Assembly: GCA_051453625.1 (NCBI GenBank)
Contig: JBOZIK010000001.1
Location: forward strand, 164,243,891 to 164,307,890
DNA: 64,000 nt
Source of the DNA: Welwitschia mirabilis
Lineage: Eukaryota; Gnetophyta; Gnetopsida; Welwitschiales
Direction of reading: 5' to 3'
In this document: positions 47,911-58,309 of the stretch, piece after piece
How positions within the stretch are numbered: the stretch's first letter is position 1
How the letters are laid out: every line of letters starts with the position of its first letter
Notes under the pieces: generated by a model
Database searches by the model: none
What the model saw: only the letters and a program-made list of their open reading frames with translations
What the model was told of the DNA's origin: nothing
Made by a program: the position numbers and the translations under genes

Positions 47911-48600
47911 ATGGTTTTCCTCTTTGATGAATTTTCAATTATGCCCTCCCTCAATACTTGTGCTTTTATCTGCATATGTTGGATAACATATGGTTATTTT
48001 TTCAAATAGACTGAAACTAGTGGAAACTCATAAGAGTCAAGTGAAAGAGATAAAAGACATGATCAAGAACACAATAAATAAAAGAGTTTATCCTTTATGG
48101 CATGTGTGCCTTTATTACAAGATATGCCAAACACATTAGTTCATGATGATCATGATATGAGAAATGAAGAACAAGAAGAGTTGAAAGATTCCTGTCAAGA
48201 GTTGTACCAATAATGGGAAAAGATGGCTAGAAGAATAAATGATTTAAAGAAGGTTATAAAATCCCTCATCAAGAAAAAGTGAAAAGTAGAATCAAGTCTC
48301 AAAATATTCAAATCCAAAAACTCCAATCTTACTTTGCAGGTAAAAGAATTATCTTATATTGTTAATAAATTTTTAGGTGGATGTATCAAATTAGAACAAA
48401 TTCTTAGAGTTTAGAAACCTATTGGTAGCAAATTAGGTATTGGCTTCATCTCTTAAAAACCTCAAAAACAACAAAATCAAGTAACCAGTAATGATAAGTT
48501 TTTTTTTTCAAAACTCACGTATCACTTCTGTGGAAGAATAGGTCATTCAAAATTCATATGCAATGCTAGAAAATTAATGTTATTTTCAAATTCAATTAGT
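47911..48600 (+). pseudogene. Element I gag, second contig version, with distal zinc knuckle
   Basis: Homologous to 47,232-47,631 (about three quarters identical by eye) and continuing further: SLSFMACVPLLQDMPNTL, NEEQEELKDSCQELYQ, RRINDLKKVIKSL, then LQVKELSYIVNKFLGGCIKL, PIGSKLGIGF, then the knuckle YHFCGRIGHSKFICNARK near 48,520-48,573. This is the gag-to-protease segment typical of SIRE-like copia elements. The first residue of the knuckle is Tyr instead of Cys; C-x4-H-x4-C is intact. Same internal deletion as the first version. Confidence 0.7.
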
Positions 48601-48639
48601 ACTTTTCCATTTAAGTTTATTTCTAAAGAAGGTGTATCA

Positions 48640-49240
48640 CATAACTCTAGAAAAACTATGTGGGTGAAAGCTATTGTTCTAAAAAGTTTGTTAATTCAGA
48701 CAGCGTTCAAAGTTTCAAATAGCACAAGCTAGTATCTTGATAGTGGATTTTCAAGATACATGATAGGAGATAAATATAGATTCAAGTAACTAATCCACTT
48801 TTATGGAGGAGAATCAACTTTAGGAAATAATGGAAGAGAAAAAATAGAAGGAATTGGAAGCGTTGATGGAGATAACCTTTCTAGAATTAATGAAGTTTTG
48901 TATGTAAGTGGTTTAAAAAATAATTTACTAAGCATTAGTCAAATTTATGACAAAGGTTACAAGGTAGTATTTAATAAATCAAAATGTGAAATTTTCCATA
49001 GAAAATAAAATGATGTGATTCATAGAGCTAGTAGAATAAATAATGTTTATAACATAGATCAATTATTTTCTCTATGTTATTTTTTGAATGTTCCTCAAGC
49101 AGAGTTATGGCATAAATGTCTAGGTTATGTTAATTATGATCAATTGAAAATGATTATTCATAAAATCATCATAAAAGGAATTCCTAAGATAAACATAGAA
49201 AAACAAGGTTTGTGTGATGCATGCCAAAAGGGAAAATAAA
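48640..49240 (+). pseudogene. Element I protease and GAG-pre-integrase
   Basis: KTMWVKAIVL, then a stop where Trp is expected, then YLDSGFSRYMIGDKY with the catalytic Asp intact (GAT at 48,739-48,741), unlike A (Asn) and J (Tyr). Then EKIEGIGSVDGDNLSRINEV, LYVSGLKNNLLSISQIYDKG, NNVYNIDQLF, AELWHKCLGYVNYDQLKM (zinc-binding His pair) and GLCDACQKGK. This is the best-preserved copy in the window, with only a few stops; frame kept almost throughout. Confidence 0.85.
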
Positions 49241-50110
49241 TTAGAACCTCTTATAAAAGCAAAATACATGCTTCCACATCTATTCCATTAGAGCTTATTC
49301 ATATGGATTTAGTAGGCCCTGCTCAAACTCAAAGTCTAGGTAGTAAATGTTATTTTCTTATCATGGTTAACAATTTCTCTAGGTATACTTGGGTATCCTT
49401 TCTATCAAATAAGTCTGAATCATATAAACATTTAGTCAAAATTTATAACAAGATTCAAAATGAAAAAGGGTATACCATAACGAAAATAAGAAGTTATCAT
49501 GGTGGTGAATTTGAAAATCAAATTTTTGAGAAATATTACATTAGAAATGGAATTAATCATTAGTTTTCAGCTCAAAAAACACCCCAACAAAATGGGATAG
49601 CTGAAAGGAAAAATAGAGTTCTTCAAGAAAAGGTTTGAACTATCTAAATAATAAAGAAGTTCCTAAATCCTTTTAGGCTGAGGCTATTAGCACAACATGC
49701 TACATTATTAATAGAGTATATCTTAAACCTAGTATTGATAAAATACCTTATGAGTTATGGAAAGAAAGACAACCAATTGTGTTATAATTTAAAGTTTTTG
49801 AAAGTAAATGATATGTGCTAAAAGATAAAGAACACTTAAGTAAATTTAAATTAAAAGCAAATGAAGCTATCTTCTTGGGTTACTCAACTACAAGTAGAGC
49901 CTATCATGTTTTCAATAAGAGAATATTAATGATAGAAGAATCAATAAATGTGTAAATTAATGAGATTGACACAAAAACAAATAACACAAATGAGAAGAAG
50001 ACCTTAACCATAAGTATTCCCACAATTAATAAAGGTTCTACTGAAATGAATGAAGGTCAAGTAAAAGAAGACACATCAAAAAAGCCTAAAATTCTTAAAG
50101 ATCATCCTAT
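49241..50110 (+). pseudogene. Element I integrase core
   Basis: SIPLELIHMDLVGPAQTQSL (first Asp), YFLIMVNNFSRYTWVSFLSN, KIRSYHGGEFENQIFEKYY (family SDHGxEF; the catalytic Asp is Tyr, SYHG), then KTPQQNGIAERKNRVLQE with Gln-Asn-Gly and Glu present, then PFRLRLLA-type text in another frame, SRVYLKPSIDKIPYELW-like text, and IFLGYSTTSRAYHVFNKR. Complete copia order with one frameshift after RVLQE near 49,637 and scattered stops. Confidence 0.85.
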
Positions 50111-50179
50111 ATAATCCATTATTAGAGAAGTTAATCCAAAAATAAAGATAAGAGGTTCCATAAAGTATTTGTGTGCTCA

Positions 50180-51141
50180 CATTTATCATGTTTCAAAAAT
50201 AGAGATTAAGAAATTTGAAGAAGCAGAAATTCATGAAGAACGAATGATGACAATCCAAGATAAAGTTCAATAATTCAAAAGAAATGATGTTTGGAAGCTA
50301 GTAGAAAGGCCAAAAAGTACAAATATTTATTGAAACTAAATGGATATTTAAGAATAAATGTGATGAGAAAAACAATGTCATTAAAAACAAAGCAAGTTTA
50401 GTAGCTCAAGACTACAATCAATTGAAGGCATTAATGTAGGAGATACTTTTACTCCCATTGCAAAGTTAGATAGCATTAGAATGTTTTTATCTTTTATAGC
50501 CTTTGAAAACTTCAAAGTATATCAAATGGATATAAAATGTGCTTTTCTAAATGGGACATTAATTGAAGAAGTCTATCTAGAATAATCATAAGATTGTATT
50601 GATCCTCATAAACTTGATCATGTTTATAGACTTAAGAAAGTATTATATGAATTAAAACAAGCACCAAGAGCTTGGTATAAGAAGCTAGCTATATTTTTAA
50701 ATGAAAATAGGTATATCCAAGGAGCTATAGACAAAACATTATTTATTAAGAATCTTAAAAAGGATTTTATTATTATAAGATTTATGTAGATGATATTATT
50801 TTTTGTACCTCAAATGAAAATCTATTAAAAGAATTTGCAAATATTATGATAAAACAATTTGAAATGAGTATGCTTAGTGAAGTTAAGATGTTTTTTAAAC
50901 TTTAAATCAAATAAAGTAAAGATGGAATATTTATTTTTCAATCCAAATATGCAAGAGATTTAATCAAACAGTTTGGTTTAGAAAATGCAAAAACAACTAA
51001 CACTCCTATATATACATCATGTAAAGTAAGTTTGAATAAAAATGATAAATTAGTAGTTCAAAACCTTTATAGAAGTATGATTAGTAGTTTATTATATTTG
51101 ACTATAAGTAGATTAAATATCATGTTTAATGTTGAAGTCTA
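50180..51141 (+). pseudogene. Element I reverse transcriptase
   Basis: HEERMMTIQDKVQ-FKRNDVW, KLVERPKSTNI, then DTFTPIAKLDSIRMFLSF, YQMDIKCAFLNGTLIEEVYL, DHVYRLKKVLYELKQAPRAW, YKKLAIFLNENRYIQGA, catalytic YVDD intact (50,783-50,794), MSMLSEVKMFF, IFQSKYARDLIKQFGLENAK, YRSMISSLLYLTISRLNIMF. Frameshifts near 50,310, 50,420 and 50,760. Cut by a 221-N gap (51,142-51,362). Confidence 0.87.
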
Positions 51142-51362
51142 NNNNNNNNNNNNNNNNNNNNNNNNNNNNNNNNNNNNNNNNNNNNNNNNNNNNNNNNNNN
51201 NNNNNNNNNNNNNNNNNNNNNNNNNNNNNNNNNNNNNNNNNNNNNNNNNNNNNNNNNNNNNNNNNNNNNNNNNNNNNNNNNNNNNNNNNNNNNNNNNNNN
51301 NNNNNNNNNNNNNNNNNNNNNNNNNNNNNNNNNNNNNNNNNNNNNNNNNNNNNNNNNNNNNN

Positions 51363-51715
51363 GAAAAATAAAACTCTATATCTCTCTCTCTGCTACAGAA
51401 GCCAAATATATGGCTGCAGGTAGTTATTACACTCATCCTTTATGGATGAAAGAAATGTTAAAATATTTTGGTGTTAATTTTGAATGAGTTCCTATTTTTT
51501 GTAATAACATAAATGCTATTAATATATTAAAAAATCTAGTTCAGCACTTAAGAACAAAGAACATTAAGCTTAGACATCATTTCCTATAAGACCAAGTTGA
51601 AAAAGGACACATATTTATGAATTTTATGACCAATAATTGATAGGTATTTTTACTAAACCCCTAGACTTTGATACTTTTCTTCATCTTAGAAATAAACTAG
51701 GAGTTCTCCCACTGT
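51363..51715 (+). pseudogene. Element I RNase H
   Basis: KIKLYISLSATEAKYMAAGS (family SLSTAEAEYIAA), YTHPLWMKEMLKYFGVNFE, then NNINAINILKNLVQHLRTKN, IKLRHHFL-DQVEKGHIFM, then FTKP with DFDTFLHLRNKLGVLPLSYD. Ends with the element's pol stop near 51,723. One frameshift near 51,635 before the FTKP text. Confidence 0.83.
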
Positions 51716-51723
51716 CCTATGAT

Positions 51724-52384
51724 TAATTATAGGATAGTAGACCAAACTTGATATTCAATAAACCAGAATAGGTTGGTCGACTTGTTTTTAACTCAATCGC
51801 CTAGTCACTCAAGATTCTATAGTTATCCTAGCCACAGTTTAGAACTACAAATTTTCCTTTTTGTAATTGTTTCTTGATTTCTTAATAACTATTTATTTAC
51901 TTCTTTGTTATTAATATCAAAAAAGGGGGATAATTAGCTAAAAAAGTTTTTTATTCATGAAAATTTTATCCATTATACACAAAATGTTATTTTCATTTGG
52001 TATCTTAAAACTCTTTGTACTTTTCCAAATAATATATGCTAAATATATTTTTTTTTTGATAATAGTGATGGTAAACTAGAAAATTTTAAAGTCTTTTTAA
52101 CATTTGGTAATAAACTATCATTTGTGCAATCTGATTCAATGTTAAATAAGTGTTCATGATCACATTATGTCTATTATAAAGTTATGCTTTTCTTTTTTAA
52201 CTCTTAAATGTGCATATTAAATTGTTTTATTTAAATCATAAAATTTGTTTGTTCAAAATGCTTTCACTTATTTTAAAATTGAATAATTATTTTACAAATA
52301 AGCATTTTGTAAGGGGGAGTTTTTTTATGATGCAAACTTTTATCACAACTAAGTATTATTTGCCATAAATATGAAAAGGGGAGA
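51724..52384 (+). other. Element I 3' non-coding region with PPT-like tracts; ORF3 missing
   Basis: After pol a short motif remnant (TTGGTCGACTTG, CAATCGCCTAG, 51,773-51,810) is followed within about 100 bases by PPT-like AAAAAAGGGGGA (51,919-51,930). In A and J a ~1.1-kb ORF3 lies between these two points, so it is deleted here. Two further tracts follow: AAGGGGGAG (52,309-52,317) and AAAAGGGGAGA (52,375-52,385 region), the last directly beside the LTR. Between the last two lies CACAACTAAGTATTATTTGC, also present in J. Confidence 0.65.
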
Positions 52385-53975
52385 TTATCGGATTATGTTT
52401 TGCCAATTGATATCAAACTAATGTTTATCTTATAGCAAAATTNNNNNNNNNNNNNNNNNNNNNNNNNNNNNNNNNNNNNNNNNNNNNNNNNNNNNNNNNN
52501 NNNNNNNNNNNNNNNNNNNNNNNNNNNNNNNNNNNNNNNNNNTCTTATATCAAAATTTGTGTATTTTATAGAAGATATTACATAACTTGTAGGTTGAAAT
52601 ATGAAACAAATAATGAATAACTTCTAAGCTCTAGAAACTTGTTAGTTCATTTACCCTCAAGATGGAATCAATCAGATTTTCAAGGGATTGACCACACCTA
52701 AAGCAGACAAAAAAATGAACTACATCCAAAGGAGTTAACCAGACCAGTAATCTTGAGAACTAGTATTCCTAAACTAAATGATAAGGGGTCAGCCAAATCT
52801 ATTATGAGGTTGACCAGACCTAATCGCTGTGCAACTAGTACACTTAAGATGATCATTATGGGATTGACTAGACCTATGATGGAGCTCACTAGACTCAATG
52901 CAAAAAATAGGNNNNNNNNNNNNNNNNNNNNNNNNNNNNNNNNNNNNNNNNNNNNNNNNNNNNNNNNNNNNNNNNNNNNNNNNNNNNNNNNNNNNNNNNN
53001 NNNNNNNATAAAAAATTAGGTTAACCAAATTTCTCTCACGAGTGACTTGTGTAACTCATGACACCACATGGGGTTGATCAGATTATTATGGAGTTGACCG
53101 AATGGAGTAGAAATGAAATTTTTATAAACATTATCTATTCATTATATAGCCATTAGGTCGCTATTTTTTAGTCATTTATAGCTGTTAGAGGCCTAATTCA
53201 AATGTAATAAATCCTAAAAGACTTCCATTATAAATAGCTAAGTCATAGATGATAACAAGATTCTTTTTGGAATCACATTCATCTAGTCATATCTATTAGA
53301 TCTGAAGGATCGAGCATTGAATTTGTATAATCATCACTATTGTATCTTAGCATTCTTGTGTTTGATCAAATAAGATCTACTGTTGGCATACATTTTACAT
53401 TTCAAGATTAGATCTAAAGCTTTATTGATTTTACTTATATAAGAGAAGATCTCCATCAAAATTACTGAATTAAGAATGAATGATATCCATGCTTTAAAGG
53501 CATTATTTCATCACTACCATTCCTTTGTGAAAGGTTGAGACTAAGCCTTGAAAAGTATGTTCCTAAGTTTGAGACTAAGCCTTAAGTCCATTCTAGAGGT
53601 TGAGACTTAGCTTAAAAAAGTCTATTTATAAAGGTTACAGATGAACCTAGAATACCTAGTGGAGTAACAAAGATCCAAGATCTAGCTTGAGGATAAGCTA
53701 ATCATCGAGAGTGGAGTATGGGGTTTTCCAAACCACTATAAGTCTGCCTTTCATCAAATTGGTATTTTTGTGCTTTTAGTTTTTAATTCTTTACTTGTAA
53801 TATTTTCTCATATTATCCACTTTCTAGAATAGTTTATTTGTATATGCAAGTTATATTTTAGATTAATTTCATTCAAAATATCTATCAAATTTTTAAGAAC
53901 CTATTCACCCCCACGTTCCCAACCCCCCCACACCCCCCACCCTCCTACCCCCCTTTTAGGTTCTCGATCTTATCA
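52385..53975 (+). repeat. Element I 3' LTR
   Basis: Starts TTATCGGATTATG next to the PPT, ends GATCTTATCA; with decay removed by comparison to J the termini look like TGATAGGAT and ATCCTATCA, an inverted pair. Same order as the 5' LTR: motif array (52,660-53,100), TATAAATA (53,229-53,236), CTATTGTATCTTAGCAT, AGGATAAGCTAATCATCGAG, and a C-rich tract (53,905-53,957) much longer than in other copies. Gaps at 52,443 (overlap of about 15 bases) and 52,912 (96 N). No target-site duplication visible (flanks tatag and acaac). Confidence 0.8.
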
Positions 53976-54995
53976 ACAACATCATTTACTTAAATAAAGA
54001 TGGTTAACACTTCATAATCCTATTATTTTTTATGATTTACTTAAAGTAGAAAACTTGAAAGATTTTGATAATGATCAACTTAACTATGAGCATTTAGGAA
54101 CTGACTATTTTAATCAAAAGAATAGAAAAATTAAAATTGTAAACTATGTAAAAGTTTAAAATCTAAATAAAACTAAGATATTTTTTTTTGAGGGAGTTTG
54201 TCTACCATAATCATCTAGATAACAATCAATATTGATAAAAATCTAGGAAAAAATAAAAATCTAAATTTAAATCTAAGACCTTTACTTAGTGGATAGAAAT
54301 ATATCTTTTTTTATGATGATCAGAATAAAACTTTGATAATAAAGAAGAATATTTTCCCTCAATGAGAGTTGATTTTCATCTCGCTTTTGAGATCTAAGGT
54401 TCATGTGTTTACTTGCTCTCACAAATTAATAACCATTCCTACCTCCATTATTTAACATAAAATATACCTTAAGGATAATGCAAAATCTATTATAAAACCT
54501 TAATATAGACTAAAACTAATCCTTAAATAAGTTGAAAGGATGAAATAATTAAATTAATGGACACTGGAATTATTTATGCTATAGCTAATAGTGAATGAAA
54601 TAGCCCTTTGATGGTAGTATCTAAGAAAAGTGAGAAGTGAAGAATGTGTATTGATTTTAGAAAATTAAATGAATTAATTAAGAAAGACCAGTTTTCTTTA
54701 GCTTTCTTTGATTAAAACTTAATAAAATCTAGAGACATGCTTTTTATTTCTTTCTGAATGGATATAGCGGTTGCAATCAAGTTTGTATCACTAGTGAGGA
54801 TCAAAGCTAAAACTAAGTTTATTCTACCTTTTGAAAATTTTATCCTTAGATGCATTCCTTTTAGATTTGTAATACTCCTAATACCTTTTAACATGTAAAG
54901 ATATGTATTATTTTTTATGTATTAGAGGATTCAATTGAAATTTTTATGGATGGCTTCTCAATCTATGGTAAAAACTTTAAATAAATCTTAAAAAG
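53976..54995 (+). pseudogene. Element H protease-RT linker and reverse transcriptase, right of insert I
   Basis: Element H resumes directly after LTR I. An acidic linker (KVENLKDFDNDQLNYEHLG) leads to SHKLITIPTSII-HKIYLKD with AKSIIKP, then IIKLMDTGIIYAIANSE, MVVSKKSEK-RMCIDFRKLN, ELIKKDQFSL, PFENFILRCIPFRF, and EIFMDGFSIYGKNF. This is Athila-type gypsy RT. The catalytic box is FMDG (ATG GAT GGC at 54,946-54,954), second Asp lost. It ends at a 674-N gap. Confidence 0.8.
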
Positions 54996-55669
54996 NNNNN
55001 NNNNNNNNNNNNNNNNNNNNNNNNNNNNNNNNNNNNNNNNNNNNNNNNNNNNNNNNNNNNNNNNNNNNNNNNNNNNNNNNNNNNNNNNNNNNNNNNNNNN
55101 NNNNNNNNNNNNNNNNNNNNNNNNNNNNNNNNNNNNNNNNNNNNNNNNNNNNNNNNNNNNNNNNNNNNNNNNNNNNNNNNNNNNNNNNNNNNNNNNNNNN
55201 NNNNNNNNNNNNNNNNNNNNNNNNNNNNNNNNNNNNNNNNNNNNNNNNNNNNNNNNNNNNNNNNNNNNNNNNNNNNNNNNNNNNNNNNNNNNNNNNNNNN
55301 NNNNNNNNNNNNNNNNNNNNNNNNNNNNNNNNNNNNNNNNNNNNNNNNNNNNNNNNNNNNNNNNNNNNNNNNNNNNNNNNNNNNNNNNNNNNNNNNNNNN
55401 NNNNNNNNNNNNNNNNNNNNNNNNNNNNNNNNNNNNNNNNNNNNNNNNNNNNNNNNNNNNNNNNNNNNNNNNNNNNNNNNNNNNNNNNNNNNNNNNNNNN
55501 NNNNNNNNNNNNNNNNNNNNNNNNNNNNNNNNNNNNNNNNNNNNNNNNNNNNNNNNNNNNNNNNNNNNNNNNNNNNNNNNNNNNNNNNNNNNNNNNNNNN
55601 NNNNNNNNNNNNNNNNNNNNNNNNNNNNNNNNNNNNNNNNNNNNNNNNNNNNNNNNNNNNNNNNNNNNN

Positions 55670-56305
55670 TTCTTAATCTATGGTAAAAACTTTAAATAAA
55701 TCTTAAAAAGATTAGAGAGAGTCCTTGATAGATGTATTGATAGTGGTTTACATTTGAGTTAAGTATAGAATTTTTTTTTTTTATGTTGATAATAAAATTG
55801 TATTAGGTCATCAAATTTCTAATAAAGGAATTAAGATGAACCTTGAAAAAGCATCATTAAAAACATAACTCCTCCAACAAATGTAAAACTAGCTTAATCG
55901 TTCCTTGGTCATTGTGGTTTTCATTATTATTTCATTCAAGATTATGCTAAAATTTATAAACTACTTCACTCATTTCTTAAAAAAGAAGACGAATTTGATT
56001 GGAATATATCTTATAAATTTACTTTTAATACACTTAAAGACAAAATCTCTTCTACACCTATTGTAAAGAGACCTAATTGGAATAAAGATTTTGAATTAAT
56101 GTGTGATGCTCATAACATTGCTATGAATGAGGCTCTTGGATACAACTATGAAAATGATTTTAAGGTTATATCTTATCATAGCAAAACTTTATCTAAAACT
56201 CAAATGAATTATACTACTGTAGAAAAAGAAATATTAGCAATAATCTTTTGCCTTAATGCACTTAGACATTATCTTTTAGGATTTTATATGAATGTTTATA
56301 TTAAT
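55670..56305 (+). pseudogene. Element H RT end and RNase H, first contig version
   Basis: Begins by repeating about 39 bases from the left of the 674-N gap. RLERVLDRCIDSGLHLS, GHQISNKGIKMNLEKA, INYFTHFLKKEDEFDWN, FNTLKDKISSTPIVKRPNWN, then RNase H: FELMCDAHNIAMNEALGYNY, VISYHSKTLSKTQMNYTTVE, KEILAIIFCLNALRHYLLGF. The open stretch 56,099-56,305 keeps the catalytic Asp (CDA) and Glu (VEKE). Confidence 0.8.
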
Positions 56306-56405
56306 NNNNNNNNNNNNNNNNNNNNNNNNNNNNNNNNNNNNNNNNNNNNNNNNNNNNNNNNNNNNNNNNNNNNNNNNNNNNNNNNNNNNNNNNNNNNNNN
56401 NNNNN

Positions 56406-57165
56406 TGGCATACATTTGAGTTGGAAGAAAAGTTTATTTTTAGTTGAGAGTGGAATTTTTTTAGATCACCATATTTCAAAAAAGGAATTAGGATGGAGCC
56501 TGAAAAGGTTAGTATCATTCAAAATCTAACTTCTATAACCAATGTAAAACAAGTTTAATCTTTTCTTTGTCATTATAGTTTTTATCATCAATTCATTCAA
56601 GATTATGCAAAAGTTTGTAACCCCTTCAGTTATTACTAGAAAAAGAAGTTAAATTTAATTGGAATGAATCTTGTTAGCTTGCTTTCGATAAACTTAAATG
56701 TAAACTTTCTTATGCTTCTATTGTAATAGGATCCAATTGGAAAAAAGTTTGAATTAATATGTGATGCTAGTAATTTTGCCATAGGTGGGGTACCTTGTCA
56801 AAAATATAAAAATGATTTTAAAGTTATATCTTACCATAATAAACTCTATCTAGAACTCAAATGAATTATACTACTACAGAGAAGGAAATATTAGCAATTA
56901 TATTTTTCCTTAATATGCTTAGCCATTATCTTTTAAAATTTCATATGAATATTTATACTAATCATGCTATAATTTGAAACCTTATGATTAAGAAAAGAAT
57001 TGAGTGCTACATTGATTAGATGGATCCTCCTCATGCAAGAATTTAATTTAACTATCATTGATAAAGTAGGAAAGCATAATAGTGTAGCAGATCATTTGTC
57101 ACATCTTTCTTCCTATCTTGATGATTTTATGATTAATGCTTCTTATTTGGATGAATAATATTTTA
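56406..57165 (+). pseudogene. Element H RNase H, second contig version, through to linker
   Basis: 56,406-56,967 repeats 55,743-56,305 with visible divergence (LICDASNFAIGG, VISYHNK, MNYTTTEKEILAIIFFLNML), an unmerged overlap across the 100-N gap. It then continues: LIRWILLMQEFNLTIIDKVG, KHNSVADHLSHLSSYLDDFM, the classic end of Athila RNase H (RWxLLLQEFDxxIxDKxGxxNxVADHLSRL). Confidence 0.8.
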
Positions 57166-58309
57166 TCATATCTTCTATTCATCCTTTTCTTTGATATGCT
57201 AATACTGTTAATTACCTTATTACCATAAAAAAATCACAACATTAGACTTATAATCAAAGAAGATCCTTTCGCCATATAATAGATAATTATGAATGAATAA
57301 AGCCACATCTTTACTATACCTACAAAGACTAAATCATGCAAAAATATATGCTTGAATGAAAGAAATTGGACATTCTTCATTTTTTCCATGGTAGTCTTTA
57401 TGGATGTCATTTTAGTAGATAGAAAACAGCTATGAAAATCCTTCACTTTGGTTTTTATTGACCTAGTCTTTTTATGAGCTCTTTTGATTTTGCTAGAAGG
57501 TGTAATAATTGTTATTGTTATGGTAGCCTTATTCATTCTCAAGAGATTTTTATTAAACCTATTCTTAAATGTAAACCTTTTAATTATTAGTAAATTAATT
57601 TTATAGATCCTATTAAACTACATTCTAGTGATACTAACTATATTTTAGTGGTTGTTGATTATGTTACTAAAAGGGTTAAAGCTATTTTTAATTTTGCGAA
57701 TGATGCCCAAACTATTTATACTTTCCTTAGAACTCATATTTTTCAATGTTTCAATTTTCTTAAGATTAACATTAGCAATAAGAAAACTTATTTTGTTAAT
57801 CAAAATTTAAGGAAACTTCTTTTATCCATTAGAATTGGACATGGAGTAGCTTGTGCTTATCATCTACAAATGAATAGTTAAGCTAAAAATGCAAATAGAG
57901 AAATAAAAAAAATGCTAAAAAAACTTGTCTCTATTAATAAGAAATCTTGGGCTTATAATATTAATGATGTTATTTAGGCTTACTGTACTACTTGGCATAA
58001 TTCTTTTGGTTTTTCACCTTTGTATATGACAAAGTTTGCATTTTATCTGTTGATGTGTATTATAACTCTTAGTGTTCTTCTCATCAACTTAATATTATAG
58101 ACCTTCATGAGAATCTTAAATATATATTAACTTAATTTAATGATCTAGATGAGAAATGTACTTGTTCTATACATTATCAACTTATTCATAAAATCCAAGC
58201 TAAGTTCAAATATGATAGAAAGTTACTTCATAAAAAGCTTGAATCTAATTAACTCATCCTTTTATATAATATTACATTACATATTTTCCATAAGAAGTTA
58301 ACTTCTAAA
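57166..58309 (+). pseudogene. Element H integrase, cut by element J
   Basis: HFFHGSLYGCHFSR-KTAMKI with LHFGFY-PSLF and CNNC (zinc-binding HHCC), NYILVVVDYVTKRVKAIFNF (first Asp), NDAQTIYTFLRTHIFQCF, NISNKKTYFVNQNLRKLL (family ISDxGxHF, second Asp now Asn), VACAYHLQMNS-AKNANREI, SWAYNINDVI-AYCTTWHNS, SPLYMTKF, LIHKIQAKFKYDRKLL. The last text, LLYNITLHIFHKKLTSK, equals the family LLYNSRLRLFPGKLKSKW and stops at 58,309, exactly where LTR J begins. Gap-free junction. Confidence 0.82.

Noticed and set aside
52698-53028. Overlapping frames on both strands with LTRP-type repeats
   Set aside because: Translations of the motif array of LTR I, interrupted by 96 N.
54712-54894. Minus-strand 60-codon frame
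   Set aside because: Antisense of the gypsy H reverse transcriptase text (PFENFILRCIPFRF on plus).
55743-56967. Duplicated RNase H domain in gypsy H
   Set aside because: The duplication is split exactly by a 100-N gap and its ends match a contig overlap of about 560 bases.
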